Positions 23,601 to 35,904 are shown, numbered from the stretch's first letter. The stretch: DNA of 64,000 nucleotides from Amyelois transitella (GCF_032362555.1 NC_083521.1:10150001-10214000); one strand, 5' to 3'. The notes: generated by a model not told the origin, from the sequence alone. Numbers and translations are program-made.

Positions 23601-26600
23601 CTAATGGATTGCTTTCCATTTTGCTCATTGGTCTCTTCCTCTCATAATCTCAAACAAAAAAAAAGATTCATGATAACCGCATCTTAAAACTTTTGGATCT
23701 CAATCAATACCAATTAATTCTGATGGCATATTAAGTAGATGGAGATCTTAAGAATTATAAAATGCATTCATAATGAGGACTCCGGATTTTATTGTAACAG
23801 CTAAAAACTCAGTAGCGACCATTAACACAGTAAAAAATGAGAAAGCGTTTGTTACTTTCTTCATTTTTTTTGGAAGTGGAATAGTTTAAGTTAGGCTTAT
23901 AGGCAAGCCTACGAAAGAATGACCCAAATTAGAAAATAGGTACCACCGAATGTACCTTGGTCACCTGATTAAATCAGAACAGCCATAAACTCTCCCCTCG
24001 GTGTCAATGCCAGGTTACCCCATATTACAACCTTCACAGTATGATATGACGTCATTCCTGTTGACGCACTGTGAGTCACTTTCCTGCAAAATTTGGTGTG
24101 GTAGCCGTTAAGTTTTATCAAGTAATAAGATTTCATTTTTATCCACACTTTTTGGATAATTCTTTTGCAAAGTTTTCTTTATAACTGAGTTCATAAAAAG
24201 GCTTGGTAGAGTGGAATATTAAATCGAATATTTGCTTTCAAGTAAGCTGTTTGAAGCTTCGTGTGAATTGTATTGACATTAAGGGTTTCTACTTCATTAA
24301 TTTCTATTATTTCAGGGATTTTTTTTCAATAACGAATTTTTGTTTCTGCTATGAATATAAAAACTAATCTGTTTAATAATAAGGCTACATGTAAGAGAGA
24401 ACAAAAGGCTATATCTAATAAAACAACAAAAGTAAAAGTATTTGTTTGGCTCTGTTTACCCCGCGAGGGATAAAAACGACTATATGTATGTATATGTTTA
24501 CCAGATAAAGGTTCGGAGGTTAGGGGGCGGGTCTGTGGCCATCATGGTGGTAATGGCAGAGAAAATGAGGGGTATTAGAGGTCTTTGATAAATGTGACCA
24601 ATGCCATAGCTGCCTACGGATGAGGTGCTGTTTCACCATTCATGTATGTCTATTGAAATTATGGAACACAGAAAATTCAGCCAAAATTTACGAGACGTAC
24701 GCGCAAAAAGAAACATAATAATAATTTTTAAAACGATCTGTAACTTTCGTTCGTATTATGTACAAACTTACCTTTTTAGATTAAATCAAAAATTTATTTT
24801 TACGGACCTAATTCACTTAAATAAAAAGTAGAACTCTTTCTTTTTTATTTAGATTAAACTTTTAATTTCTTTGGCTACTTATAAAGGATGGATTCCGCTT
24901 ACCACCTATATGTTGATCTTACCCAAATCTTTCAATAATATCTACAACATGTCTATTATTAATTACCTTAGTCTATCTAAACCAGTGTTACGCAGATGAC
25001 CAACCACTATATCAAGTAAATTGTAATTTTAACGAGCTCCACAAATTACCCACTAGAACATGTATTTACGTTTCGGAGGTCAGGGGGCGGCCCTCTGCCC
25101 CTTGTTCAAGGCCCGTGGGAGGGATCGAGGTATTGTCAAAAAATTATCGAGGTCATTTGAGTAATGCAGCTGTGTATATTGTTTTAATTGCTTTATCTAC
25201 AACTCTTCATTAAGAGGTGCATGATTCTGCCGTGGTAAGATAACATTCGTTTCATGTCTGACTGATGACCCGACTCATCCACTAGAATCAGGTAAACATT
25301 AAGCGAATTTTGACTCACTCCATACTAGTAACAGTTCGATGATGGGTATTCCATGTGAAGGTCTTATTCACTGTCTGATAGACTCATAAACTATCGAAGG
25401 AAATTAGTATTCAAACAAGTCACGAATAAGTAATTTTTGACAAAATTAACGTATGCATTCTTTTAATTATCGCATACGGCATTAAATTACGATAATGACG
25501 ATATAGTCCAAGATCCCAGAGCCGTAAGACACAACTTATTTTCTAAAGAATGGATCTTTCGATTCTCAGTAGTCTTTCATGTACTTTTAATACCTGCATG
25601 TTTGTGAGACTTGCCCGGTGACACCTGCGCAGGTACCAGGCGAGAAAGGTAACTAAAAATCACAGTTACTTAACTTAAATTTTTATGACTGATTTTTATA
25701 TATATTTTATAGACTATTACTCTGAAGTCATATCAGAGAAGTCAGACGCTTTCCATGCGCCAGAACTTTTGTCAGACGCTTTAAAGCTCTATCAAAAAAA
25801 ACTATTAGAAAAAACTATTTTCAAATATTAGATATTTTACTCTGACGCGCATGCGCATTGTGCTATCGCGCTCATACTCGAGGCTGAGTAATTCTTGTGT
25901 TTAAGGGGTGTTTGGTCATTACAAACTGTCTGACTGATTTAATACAACTTTGTAATAGTTATCTGAATAACATATATAAAAGTCAGACATTTAAAAATAA
26001 ATTAAGTTAATTTTTTTTTGATAGAGCTTTAATGCGTCTGACAAAAGTTCTGGCGCATGGAAAGCGTCTGACTTCTCTGATATGACTTCAGAGTAATAGT
26101 CTATAAAATATATATAAAAATCAGTCATAAAAATTTAAGTTAAGTAACTGTGATTTTTAGTTACCTTTCTCGCCTGGTACCTGCGCAGGTGTCACCGGGC
26201 AAGTCTCACAAACATGCAGGTATTACAAGTACATGAAAGACTACTGAGAATCGAAAGATCCATTCTTTAGAAAATAAGTTGTGTCTTACGGCTCTGGGAT
26301 CTTACTCTAATATAGATTTTAAAAGTTAAGTGAAATTTCGGAGCACGAAGGCAAATGCACGTTTTTATTGTAAACTTTGTGGCGACATCTCTACGCCTAT
26401 CAGTAAAAAACAGCAAATAGTCTAAATCGCGCAAGCAAAGATATCACGTTTAGAGCATATATACAACCTCTGACACAACATCGTCGGAGCCGCGGTTCCC
26501 TAGGCATCACACCAGCCTGGCGGTAGATCTTCCCTTTGGTGGCGGTCGAGCCCGAATCATCGCTCCCGCTACAACTTTATCTTATCTTAACTTGATATCA

Positions 26601-28808
26601 ATTTCCGTTAGTTCGATGTCAGTCAATTCATTTATTATCAGTTTAACTTATAGGGGAAAGTTCCGGTTTTGAGTCATATTGCAAGTGGTAACGTATTTTC
26701 ATTTTATTGGCCTTTTTTCAAAGTCAATGATTGTCGCCAGTAGTCGGTTATATAATTGGCCGTGTACCGCAGAGTCCAAGTCTTTGTCATCCGACGGCTC
26801 TGGCCTTCGATTGGTCACGACACGATTGTCACAATCGGTATAAAAAAACTGATCGTAGTTTTACCCAATAAAGTACTTTTTGTACAATTCTGGGCTTATG
26901 CTTTTTTGTGGAAAACGGAAGGTAGGAAAATAAGCGTCTTTATCGATTCTCTTTTTGTTATAATCATTATAGTTCTGTATTATTTATTGTACTTTATATA
27001 TCCCATCTACGGGACATAATTACACAAATTCAGTTAGCCTCGAAGTATGTACGAAACTTGTGTTACGAGATACTAACTCAACGGTTTAATAATGTAAATA
27101 ATTATATTTATAATGAATACTTTTGTAGATAAACATCCAAGGTCCAGGCCAATCAAAATAATTGTTTCTCATCATGCCCTGGCCGGGACGCGAACCCGCT
27201 CGCCCTACTGCGTAACTGACAGGAGCACTACCGCTGCGTCACAAAGGCCGTTTATAATGTATCCATTGGAAAACCTTAGCAGAATAATATTTTTCTAACG
27301 CAAGTACGGTAACGCGATACGGCGCTGCACTTCATATTCCGTTACCTGCAGCTGCGGCCACGCATGTGCGCATCACACGCATGCGGATCTGCTTACATAT
27401 ACATACATTACAAGTATATAACGTTACATTACTGTACATTTAAATACATTTTGAGGCACATCTTCAACCAGCTCCAATCTGATATACCTGTTTTTGGTAA
27501 TTGTTATATCTGTTAGCTTGTAAGATGTATTGAATAAATAAATAATACCTATGCTTCTGGTGTCTTTTATTCTTAGACAAAACTTTCAATAATATCATGT
27601 AAAATTTTATATCTACCAAAACTCAACTCACGATTACCTGGTACTTTTCTTGCTTCAGTGGGAATTTTGGAGAATTTACCTATAAAACATCATTTGTCTC
27701 TACATTTCAGTTTGCTGTGACTAATACTGGTTGATCCATACCAGTTATCCGTCATTACTTCAAGTGTTTACAAACGACCTGATATTCTACCTCCAGTTCC
27801 AGTGACCCAACTTGGCTGTGGCACCTGCAGCCGCCGCGAGCTGGAGTACTGCGAGACCCGGGTGCTGGCCGACCACTGCTGCTGCGACCGCCAGGTGCTA
27901 CCAGAACCCTTCCCGTGGCTGCCCCACACCTGCTACATGGGTCCTCACAGATGCAAGCCCCTGGCTCATGACTGTGCTCAGTATGAACGGCTGAGAGACT
28001 GCTGCTGCGCTAGGAAACTTGCTGAACGATGTGAGTACATACTGACTGGTTGATGTACCTAACTTCTCAATTCCATACATACATACATAAAATCACGCCT
28101 CTTTCCCGGAGATATAGGCAGAGACTACCTCTTTGCCACGATCTCTGCATACTTCCTTCGCTTCATCCACATTAATAACTCTCTTCATGCAAGCTTGGCG
28201 GTTTCGGGTACTTTTGACCTGCCCCTTTACCAGGACGTCTTTAATTTGATCAAGATACGTTCGTCTAGATCTTCTCACTCCGACCTTTCCCTCCACACTC
28301 TCCTTGTATATCTGCTTAGTCAACCTGCTTTCATCATCCTCTCCACATGACCGAACCATCTTAACATACCCTTTTCTATTCCTGTAACTACATCTTCTTT
28401 CACATCACAACATTCCTTTATCACGCTGTTCCTTATCCTTATTCCATTGCCGTTAGAAACAACAGCTGCATGGCCGACCATTGCCGCTGCGACCGCCAGG
28501 TCCCACCAAAATCCCTTTTGTTGCTTTTTAGTTAGAATCATTCAATTCAATTTACATATTAAACCTATGCTCAAAATGCCTGAGAGTTTATTTATTTAAT
28601 TAAAATCAATATGATCTTGGTTTGGAGAAAAATCGACGAATTTCGTTAGGACTTCTTAAGGCCTCTGTATTTTTTGTTCACTGTTAATTTAATCAATGAT
28701 TTTTTGTCCATTTCAGGGAAGAGCATTCTGTCGAAGTCAACTCGACTGGGGGTATCAGGAGCGTCGCTTCTCCTGCTATCCATGCTGCTGTTCGTGGCCT
28801 ACCTGTGA
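20670..28808 (+). CDS. Uncharacterised CCC-triplet cysteine-rich, probably GPI-anchored protein (4 coding exons)
   Basis: Proposed coding exons: 20670-20753, 21354-21540, 27797-28030, 28717-28808, giving 198 residues. Phases agree at every join. The first donor could instead be at 20747, also phase 0. Residues 1-18 form a signal peptide. Residues 29-90 are hydrophilic, with N-glycosylation sites at Asn44 and Asn49. Residues 98-161 carry twelve cysteines: 98, 101, 109, the triplet 118-120, 136, 143, 150 and the triplet 159-161. Residues 181-198 are hydrophobic and end the protein with no cytoplasmic tail, as in a GPI-anchor signal; a short single-pass anchor is the alternative. I do not recognise the family. 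The exon starting at 20638 has 32 bases of 5' UTR, so an upstream non-coding exon is expected, possibly at 3855-4054. Role inferred only: a disulfide-rich extracellular surface protein. Confidence 0.75.
22195..22368 (-). mobile_element. SINE, internally deleted
   Basis: Reverse copy: ATATAATCACGTCTATATCC at the left, TTGGTGCCGGG at the right. About 80 bases of the middle are missing. Confidence 0.65.
22984..23040. repeat. Perfect 27-bp hairpin, 3-nt loop
   Basis: Left arm 22984-23010, loop TAT, right arm 23014-23040. The arms begin TTCAGAAAAAGAATG and are identical. The right arm abuts a 5'-truncated SINE. Confidence 0.9.
23041..23135 (+). mobile_element. SINE 3' third
   Basis: GGCTGAGCGTGGCCTATCAG to ATTATATGTATGTATG, joined directly to the hairpin on its left. 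Confidence 0.7.
24440..24497 (+). mobile_element. SINE tail fragment
   Basis: TTGGCTCTGTTTACCCCGCG and CGACTATATGTATG: only the shared LINE/SINE 3' tail remains. Confidence 0.5.
25510..26303. mobile_element. Foldback/MITE-like element with ~292-bp inverted arms
   Basis: The arm at 25510-25802 is matched in reverse complement by 26009-26303, with only a few differences by eye (for example around 25590 and 25778). The spacer is about 206 bases and carries no ORF. Arm ends are AAGATCCCAGAGCC and its complement. No convincing target duplication was found, so the superfamily is open. The transcript would fold into a long double-stranded hairpin. Confidence 0.8.
26382..26575 (-). repeat. Interspersed repeat family Z, copy 2
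   Basis: Includes TCGCGCAAGCAAAGATATC and CATCGTCGGAGCCGCGGTTC. Opposite orientation to copy 1, and shares the flanking word GCGACATCTCTAC with it. Confidence 0.6.
27010..27250 (-). mobile_element. tRNA-derived SINE
   Basis: Reverse copy of the 13123 element, from ACGGGACATAATTACAC to ACAAAGGCCG. The B-box region is present (GGGACGCGAACCC) with changes. Confidence 0.75.
27415..27548 (+). repeat. Possible LINE 3' tail with (AAAT)n end
   Basis: AT-rich stretch ending TATTGAATAAATAAATAAT, which resembles the AATAAATA ends of retroposons. No second copy was located by eye. Confidence 0.3.
28072..28447 (-). mobile_element. RTE, 5'-truncated copy of ~370 bp
   Basis: Reverse copy within intron 3 of the cysteine-rich gene, spanning the last ~120 codons of the RTE ORF plus the 3' tail. 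It is frameshifted relative to the intact copy. Confidence 0.8.
28460..28515 (+). pseudogene. Duplicated fragment of CCC-protein exon 3
   Basis: Bases around 28468-28513 match exon 3 at 27870-27917; in frame they read MADHCRCDRQV against LADHCCCDRQV. Only the first CCC region is present, it has no splice acceptor and the reading frame soon leaves the homology. It is a dead partial exon copy placed between an RTE fragment and exon 4. Confidence 0.65.
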
Positions 28809-31549
28809 CACGCGGCCCCGGCCCGGGCGCTGGCGCCTGCGCATGTTTAGCTGATAGAAGAGAACCCTGGATTTTATCCAATTTTAAAATGCTTACACAG
28901 AAGGCTGGATTATATCAAGTTCTGTGGTTAAGATTAAAGAAAACTTCAGAATGTGTTTATAGAACAGGGGAATTATTCACGAACGTTGAATGACAATGAC
29001 TTATCTTTTCTTTCCTTCTAGCTTTGAGGTTAACTAGAGTGATAGAACGAGAGCTTCCCCTCTTAACAGATATGCCTCATCAACGTTAGTGAATAGATGA
29101 CAGAACCATGTATTTTAAGCTCAGTGGGTAGATGCTTTCCTGATAGCTGTTGGAATATTTCAGAATAACTTTCCAAGAAGCGATATAGTTCCCAATAGCT
29201 CGCTGGGTGACCGCTGAGCCTATTTAGGAGGCCCACAGTTAGAGACTGCGCGGTTTTTATAGAACTGTTCTCAAGTATAGGTACATTGTTGAAGTACGCA
29301 ATGCTTACGCTATGTAGTAGTGATCATAATCCTGAAATTTGACGTAGGGAGTCTGAGCGAATCTACAATCTGTCACGATAGAACAAGCTTAATTTCTTTT
29401 TCTTCCTACTAAAAGTCGAATGAATGTTGCCATTATCAAGGTAATCTCATGATGTATAAACAAGATCTGATTAATTTCTGGAAATAGCCTTGTTTATCAT
29501 CTGGATTGTGGCATATTATAAATATAATATAATATAAATATATACGGGACAAATTACACAGATTGAGTTAGCCTCGAAGTAAGTTCGAGTCTTGTGTTAC
29601 GAGATACTAACTCAACGTTACTATATTTTATTATAAATACTGATGTAGATAAACATCCAAGACCAAGGCCAATCAGAAAAGTACTTTTCTCATCATGCCC
29701 TGGCCGGGATCCGAACCCGGGACCTCCAGTGACACAGACAAGCGAACTACAGCTGCGCTTGATTTAAGAAAAAAATTAAGATCTCGGCCTCAAATTTACC
29801 CTAAATTTCTATACGTTGCATAAAGGACCAAAATATTAATATCTCAAGTCACAAACAAGAGAATATTTTATTATATTCATTTCATTTCATATTTACTTTG
29901 GCTACGGCAAGATGGACAGCGATCGTTTGACCGTACCTAACACGTTTCATAGTGATTTAAGATGTGTGTGTAAATGTGCTTATTAGTATTTCATTTTCTT
30001 TTTACATTTTATTAAGGTCACTGTCCATTGTTCCACATGTGGCTTGAAACACACTTTGTAGATATATAATTGTAGATATTACTCGTAGTTACGGATTTAA
30101 AATCCGACAAGCAGTTGTAAATTAAAAAAAAAACGATGAATGATGAAATCACAATATTTATTTTGCTAAATATGTATATGTATAGACATAACACATACGT
30201 GATGGAAGTTGAATTTTTCAGGATTTTTTGGCTTTTTTTAACTTGTTATTTATTTCGCAAAATTTAAGACCCACCTATTATAGGCAGCAACCACAAATTT
30301 ATTTATTAAGCGAAGAATTAAGAAATGTTTTTGTTGTGAAAGCCTTAACCTAGTTTTGGATATAAGTCTTGATCTAGCAAAGTCTTATTCGGAAATCTGT
30401 TATAATATTCATGTTTTTAAATCAGATAAGTAAAAACCAAAGCTATGTTTAAATTTTAAAAAAATAATGTTGTATTATAAGTAATATAAGTTTAAACATA
30501 AATCAATCATCACATCTGTTTACCAAAAGGAAAGACAGAACCTCGGTCATACTGTGGCCTAGTTAAATATTTTGTTATTTAAAAAAAAGTTTTTGAAAGT
30601 AATAGTCCCCCATTTTTTCATCAGTACATATCACAAGTACAAAAGATATAAACATTTAATATTTAACAAACGTACAAACAAAACAGCGGTGTAGACACAG
30701 TTTTTTTTATAACCATGTGAATTGGATCGTTATTTCGAAATTATTTCTAAATTTATTTAATCGTTGGCTTTATTTGTTATTTATTTAATTAAGATAGCGT
30801 ACACGAAGAATGCTTTACGTAGAAAAATCGTTTTGTTGCACCCGTCACGCCAAAGGCGTTTGCTTTCATCAAATGAAACTAGTTACGATAACTGAAAATT
30901 TTATATTTTTAAGTATTATTTAAGGTTACGTGTCTATTATTTCGATGTCTATGTTATAAAATAAATAAAAGTAGATCTACGCAGAATATGGCACTAAATT
31001 ACGAATTATATTTGGATCAGATATATGTAGTTACCTATTTTAAACATGAATAAAAGAAAGTTACCACGACACACTCATGCATTTTTCCTTATATTTTTTC
31101 TTCCTTTTTTTGGTTTTGTTCACAAAATTTATGAGCATTATAATAAAATTAACCCTCTAAGCTGGTCTGATAGCGAGAAAAAACTGTGTGCAGCTTGTGA
31201 AAGTCAATCAAGGGAAACGCTGTCACTATTTAAATACCAAGTATAATATCAAGCCATACAATTGAACGTTGCCTTATGAGATTGCTGACTCTGCCTTCCC
31301 CGTACGAAGTAATGACGTGATTGTAAGTATGTTACTTATGAGGTGTGATAAGAATTCATGGTCGGCAATGCATCTTTGGCTAATGCAACTTTCGCGACTG
31401 ATTTTACCTCATTTTACCTTTTTTAACTTAGCGCATGGTCTTATTTATTCAGTCTTTAGTATCCTGAATATTAACAATAAATACATATATAATAAACCAA
31501 TTATATGTATACTAAAACGGTTTTCATTTGAAAGATCAGATAATGAGCA
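28809..31549. other. 3' flank and intergenic DNA
   Basis: Follows the stop codon of the cysteine-rich protein. No clear AATAAA was seen within 100 bases; ATTAAA near 28933 is a possible poly(A) signal. Apart from the tRNA-SINE at 29543 I see only AT-rich unique sequence and a SINE-tail-like word near 31290. Confidence 0.5.
29543..29762 (-). mobile_element. tRNA-derived SINE
   Basis: Reverse copy from ATACGGGACAAATTACAC to CAGCTGCGCTTG, with the reversed B box GGGATCCGAACCC. Confidence 0.75.
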
Positions 31550-32141
31550 ATGATCGAGTTTAAAAATTAATTGAGTCTTGTTTGGACATCGGACGAACAC
31601 GGTCGTGTCCAGCACAATAGACTGCAACATCTGTTGGCCACTTGCAGTGCCGATTGCAATGAGGCTACTTTGGCGGGAAATTACAAACCTTATAATATTC
31701 TATAAAGGTTTGCATAAACTGTATTGTGAAGTGTTGTGTTATGATGTGTGAGATTAGCTGATTATACGTGCGTTCGTGTGGCAGAAAACCCGGTGAGATC
31801 TTTCCTTTTTCCATTGGCTTTTGTCGTACAAAGCAGCCAAAAACAAGCGTCAGATGTTAACAATATCTAAAATTCATCTATAACTGCATAAAGCCAAAAA
31901 TAATATCACCACTTGATATCGCTTAAGTAATTCTATTCAAGGACGTATAAGAAATATTTTTTCTATACGTAAGTATATATGCTTCTATTTTCTATCTTGA
32001 AGACACTTAACGGGTATATTTATTACTAAGACTAACTAGGTTGTTTAAGAACAATTCTGTATGTCCAATTCCCTGATACCGTTACCACGTGGGCTTCATA
32101 AACCTAAAATCTACATATTAAAAATCATAACTATAAATTAT

Positions 32142-32419
32142 GTGCCGTGCCGTGTGGTGCCGTGTGGTTCCCGGCACCAATACAAAAAAGAATAGGACCA
32201 CTCCATGTCTTTCCCGTGGATGTCGTAAAAGGCGACTAAGGGATAAGCTAACAAACTTGGGATTCTTTTTTAGGCGAGGGGCTAGCAACCTGTCATTATT
32301 GGAATCTCGATTCTATCATTAAGCCAAATAGCTGAATGTGGCCATTCAGTCTTTTCAAGACTGTTGGCTCTGTCTACCCCGCAAGGGATATAGGCGTGAC
32401 CATATGTATGTATGTATGT
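32142..32419 (+). mobile_element. (TATG)n-tail SINE with 12-bp TSD and duplicated head
   Basis: ACTATAAATTAT flanks it at 32130-32141 and 32420-32431. The head is partly repeated (GTGCCGTGCCGTGTGGTGCC before the normal head), another case of 5' reiteration. Nested in the 3.65-kb insertion, so it is younger than that element. Confidence 0.85.
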
Positions 32420-33229
32420 ACTATAAATTATAAATCCAAACAATACTAAAATACAAGGCCGCTTGGGCAGTTGGTCAAATAGAAAGTTCTCCTATCCCAT
32501 TCCAGCTACCTGCTCCACAATGCCAAGGGACAAAAATTCACATCTGGCAAAAACAATAGAAGCTGGGATCATTAAAAAAAATCGGCTCTTAGACCGTTCA
32601 CTACATTGCGTTTTGTTTTTCAAATTGCACAAGATTAATAATACTAATGCATTTATATTTCCAGACAACTTTCCTTCCACAGATCTTACCAACCCTTAAA
32701 GAACACATTATATAAAATAAAACCAACAACGCACACACAACATCATCACCGATTGTAAAATAATAAAATTAATCTGGACCATCTGCTGCATGGAACCTTT
32801 ATATAAATTCAAAACCAACGTTCGCCCCGTAGCGGATGGAAACATGACATACCTACCATACATAGTATATAATATTGAATATGATGATAAAACAAATGAA
32901 ATAGAGAACAAAATAATATTAAGAAAAACAAAAAAAAGATAAAGGCGTATCAAAACGGTTAGGTATAATCCTAGCAAAACACGACAGAAAACACAAAAAG
33001 GCATCAATCTTACTGATAACCTCAGATTATAATAATACAAACACAATGCAATAGGAAAGAACCACGTCACAAAAATACGGCCTCTGTTGCCGAGCTGGAG
33101 CTAGAAGACATAACTAACTCTCATAATAGTGTATATTAGTATTGGAAGCCATGCCGCAAGCCCACGCAGCAAGCAAAAGTAGAGCGAGCTGAAGAAAATC
33201 AACACATCAAAATCAATGCTGGAATCTGG

Positions 33230-34560
33230 AGGAATTATGACAGGAATCAAAATTGAAAAAATTTAGGAAAAATGGAGTATTTTAATCAGTGCTAAGAACT
33301 GGAGAAGTCAGATTGGAATCAACGCTATGATCTATGATCTGGAGGAAATACTGAAAACCGATGTATTTGAACGAATGCTGCGAACTTCAGAAAACAAGAC
33401 TTATTAAATCAATGCCGCGAATTTAAGAAAACACGACGTATTGGAATCAAGGCTGTGAATTCGAGAAATAATCATGTATTATTATTAATGCTACGAACTG
33501 ATAGAGGTATTGGAGTCAATGCTGCGAACCTGAGGGTACACAACGTATTGGTATCAAGACAACGAATTCGAGAAAAATGAGGTATTGGAACTAATGCTGT
33601 AAACTGATAGAGGTCATATTGGAATCAATGCTGCGAACGTGAGGAAACATGATGTATTATAATTAATGCTGCGATCTGATAGAGGTCATATTGGAATCAA
33701 TGCTGCGAACGTGAGGAAACATGATGTATTAGAATTAATGCTGCGATCTGATAGAGGTCATATTGGAATCAATGCTGCGAACCTGAGGACACATGACTTA
33801 TTGGAATTAATGCTGCGAACTGATGGAGGTCATATTGGAATCAATGCTGCGAACCTGAGGACGTACAACATATTGGTATCAAGACTACGAATTCGAGAAA
33901 AATTATGTACTGGAACGTATGTTGTAAACTGATAGAGGTCATATTGGAATCAATGCTGCGAACGTGAGGAAACATGATGTAAGTATTAGAAGTAATGCTG
34001 CGAACTGATGGAGGTCATATTGGAATCAATGCTGCGAACCTGAGGACACATGACTTATTGGAATTAATGCTGCGAACTGATAGAGGTCATATTGGAATCA
34101 ATGCTGCGAACCTGAGAAAACGCAACGTAGGTATGGAAATCAAAAGATTGAATCCGAGGAAACACAATATATTGGAATCAATGCAGCGAACCGATGGAAA
34201 TTATATTGGAAGCAATGCTGCAAATCTGAGGAATCATGACGTATTGGAATCAAGACTGCGTATTCGAAAAAACATTATGTATTGGAATCAATGCTGCGAA
34301 CTAATAGAGGTCATTTTGTAATTATACTGCAAACCTGAAGACACACAACAAATTGGAATCAAGAGCATGAATTGGAGAAAACATGACGTACTAGAGTTAA
34401 TACTGCGAACTGACGGATATCCTATTGGAACCTGAGGAAACACGGGCATTGGAGGCGAAAATGAAATCTGGAAAATACGGTAGGAGAATATACGGACGGC
34501 ATTGAAACTAGGGCGGTAAACTAGAGGAAATAACATCGGAATCAATGCTTCTAATTGGAG
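33230..34560 (+). repeat. Minisatellite, ~36-bp unit / 72-bp higher-order
   Basis: Dozens of imperfect copies of ATTGGAATCAATGCTGCGAA followed by CTGAGGAAACAYGAYGT. The best part (33600-34110) has a 72-bp higher-order unit that happens to be open in one frame (for example 33666-33932). Frames break elsewhere, so it is not a gene. Confidence 0.75.
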
Positions 34561-35245
34561 AAACACGACGCATAGGGTCCAATGCTACAACTGGAAGTGC
34601 ACATACAAGAGACACGACACATTAGAAACAACACTACAAGCTGAATCAACACCTCGAACTGGAAGAACTCATATTGGACACAACGCGGCCAACTTGAGAG
34701 AAAGCCACAGGCAAATTTGGATAACAAGAATAAAGGCTTGAAGATGGCGCAAGAAATGACTTGGCGAGTGCAGATCTGAAACAGCCGACCGAACCGAACC
34801 ACAAAAACTATCAAAACGGGGATAATTTATTAAAAAGGCCTCATGAAATCCTACACTACATATTCTTCAGAATGGGCAGACATCGCGACAAATAACAAAA
34901 TTCATCACAGCAGCATGAGATTTCTACGAAATAAATGAAACTGACAACGAACCATTAAAAGAAGAATTAGAAAATAAGAAAGAAGGAAAGACGCAACACA
35001 TCAACGCTCTCCTCCGTCGCAATACCCGTCTTCCTCAATTCCTATATTGGCTATAGGCTGTATAGTCGGTCGATTGTGGTCGACTGGTTGCGGTTGGTCG
35101 GCCTTCCTCTCCCATCCCTGAGCGTGTCACTCCCTATAAAATCTGTGCCCCCTGGTGTATCCAGCTAGACTGGGTCAGGCTTTGCTTGGCTGGGTGTGGT
35201 ACCAATGTTCATGTTCATGTTCATGATCGAGTTTAAAAATTAATT

Positions 35246-35904
35246 AATCTTTTTATTAGTGTCCATGGCAAACTATTTAACTGCACACAACAGTTTAGTC
35301 ACGACACCTTTGTACGTACCTATCTGTTCCTACGTGAAAGTAATAAAATTTATTTAATTTTGTAAAATTAATGCTAGCCAGTGAATACAGTGGATACGTA
35401 TATCTGCCTTTTGTTTAAAACATGCACTGTGCAAATAATTGGCCTATAAGTGCCCAATTAATCAATATCCAATAAAATTAATGAATAATATTTTAAACGG
35501 AAATTTTGTTTTCCCTACATAGCAAAGAATAACTGTAAACCTTTATATGTAATAATTTTACCTTACATTTATTTTTATTTTCATTTTCTTTCGATTAACA
35601 AATTGCCGTTTTCTCTTTGTAAATAAAAGTTATATTTAAATTTTTGGAGTAATTAATATTATTGTTTTTTAAATTAAAATTTAGTAATATTAAAATTAAA
35701 AACTAATTTTGTGCCATTAGTCGCGGTTAAACGAAATTTTAAAATGAACATTATTATCTAGTAAATTAATTATTAATATAAATTTATTGAAATAAATCCA
35801 CCATTGGTGGTTTTACAGTGTAATAAAAATTCTAAACTAATAGCAAGAGCAAAGTCGCAACACAAAATATTTGCATTTCATTTCCCAATTACGAATGAGT
35901 GAAA
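35246..35904. other. AT-rich 5' flank of the channel gene
   Basis: Continues the sequence interrupted by the 3.65-kb insertion. Very AT-rich, no repeats recognised. It must contain the channel promoter and any 5' UTR, but no convincing initiator was picked. Confidence 0.4.

Larger units (their letters stand above)
21541..27796 (+). other. Intron 2 of the cysteine-rich protein gene
   Basis: 6.3 kb between the donor GTAGGT and an acceptor ending CCTCCAG. It holds low-repeat intervals (about 21.6-25.5 kb), a ~800 bp inverted-repeat element, SINE copies and a family Z copy. No further in-phase exon is needed, because phase 1 is preserved directly across it. Confidence 0.6.
31550..35245 (+). mobile_element. 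3.65-kb insertion with 23-bp TSD, probable decayed non-LTR retrotransposon
   Basis: ATGATCGAGTTTAAAAATTA plus ATT occurs at 31550-31572 and at 35223-35245. The right copy is directly preceded by three TTCATG/TGTTCA units (about 35205-35222), a tail type known from some LINE clades. The interior has no intact ORF, a nested SINE (32142-32419) and a minisatellite. Direction (+) comes from the tail. The clade was not identified. Confidence 0.6.

Noticed and set aside
33666-34321. Repeat protein encoded by two open frames
   Set aside because: The open frames are produced by a 72-bp tandem unit and break elsewhere in the same array; no start context or splice signals.
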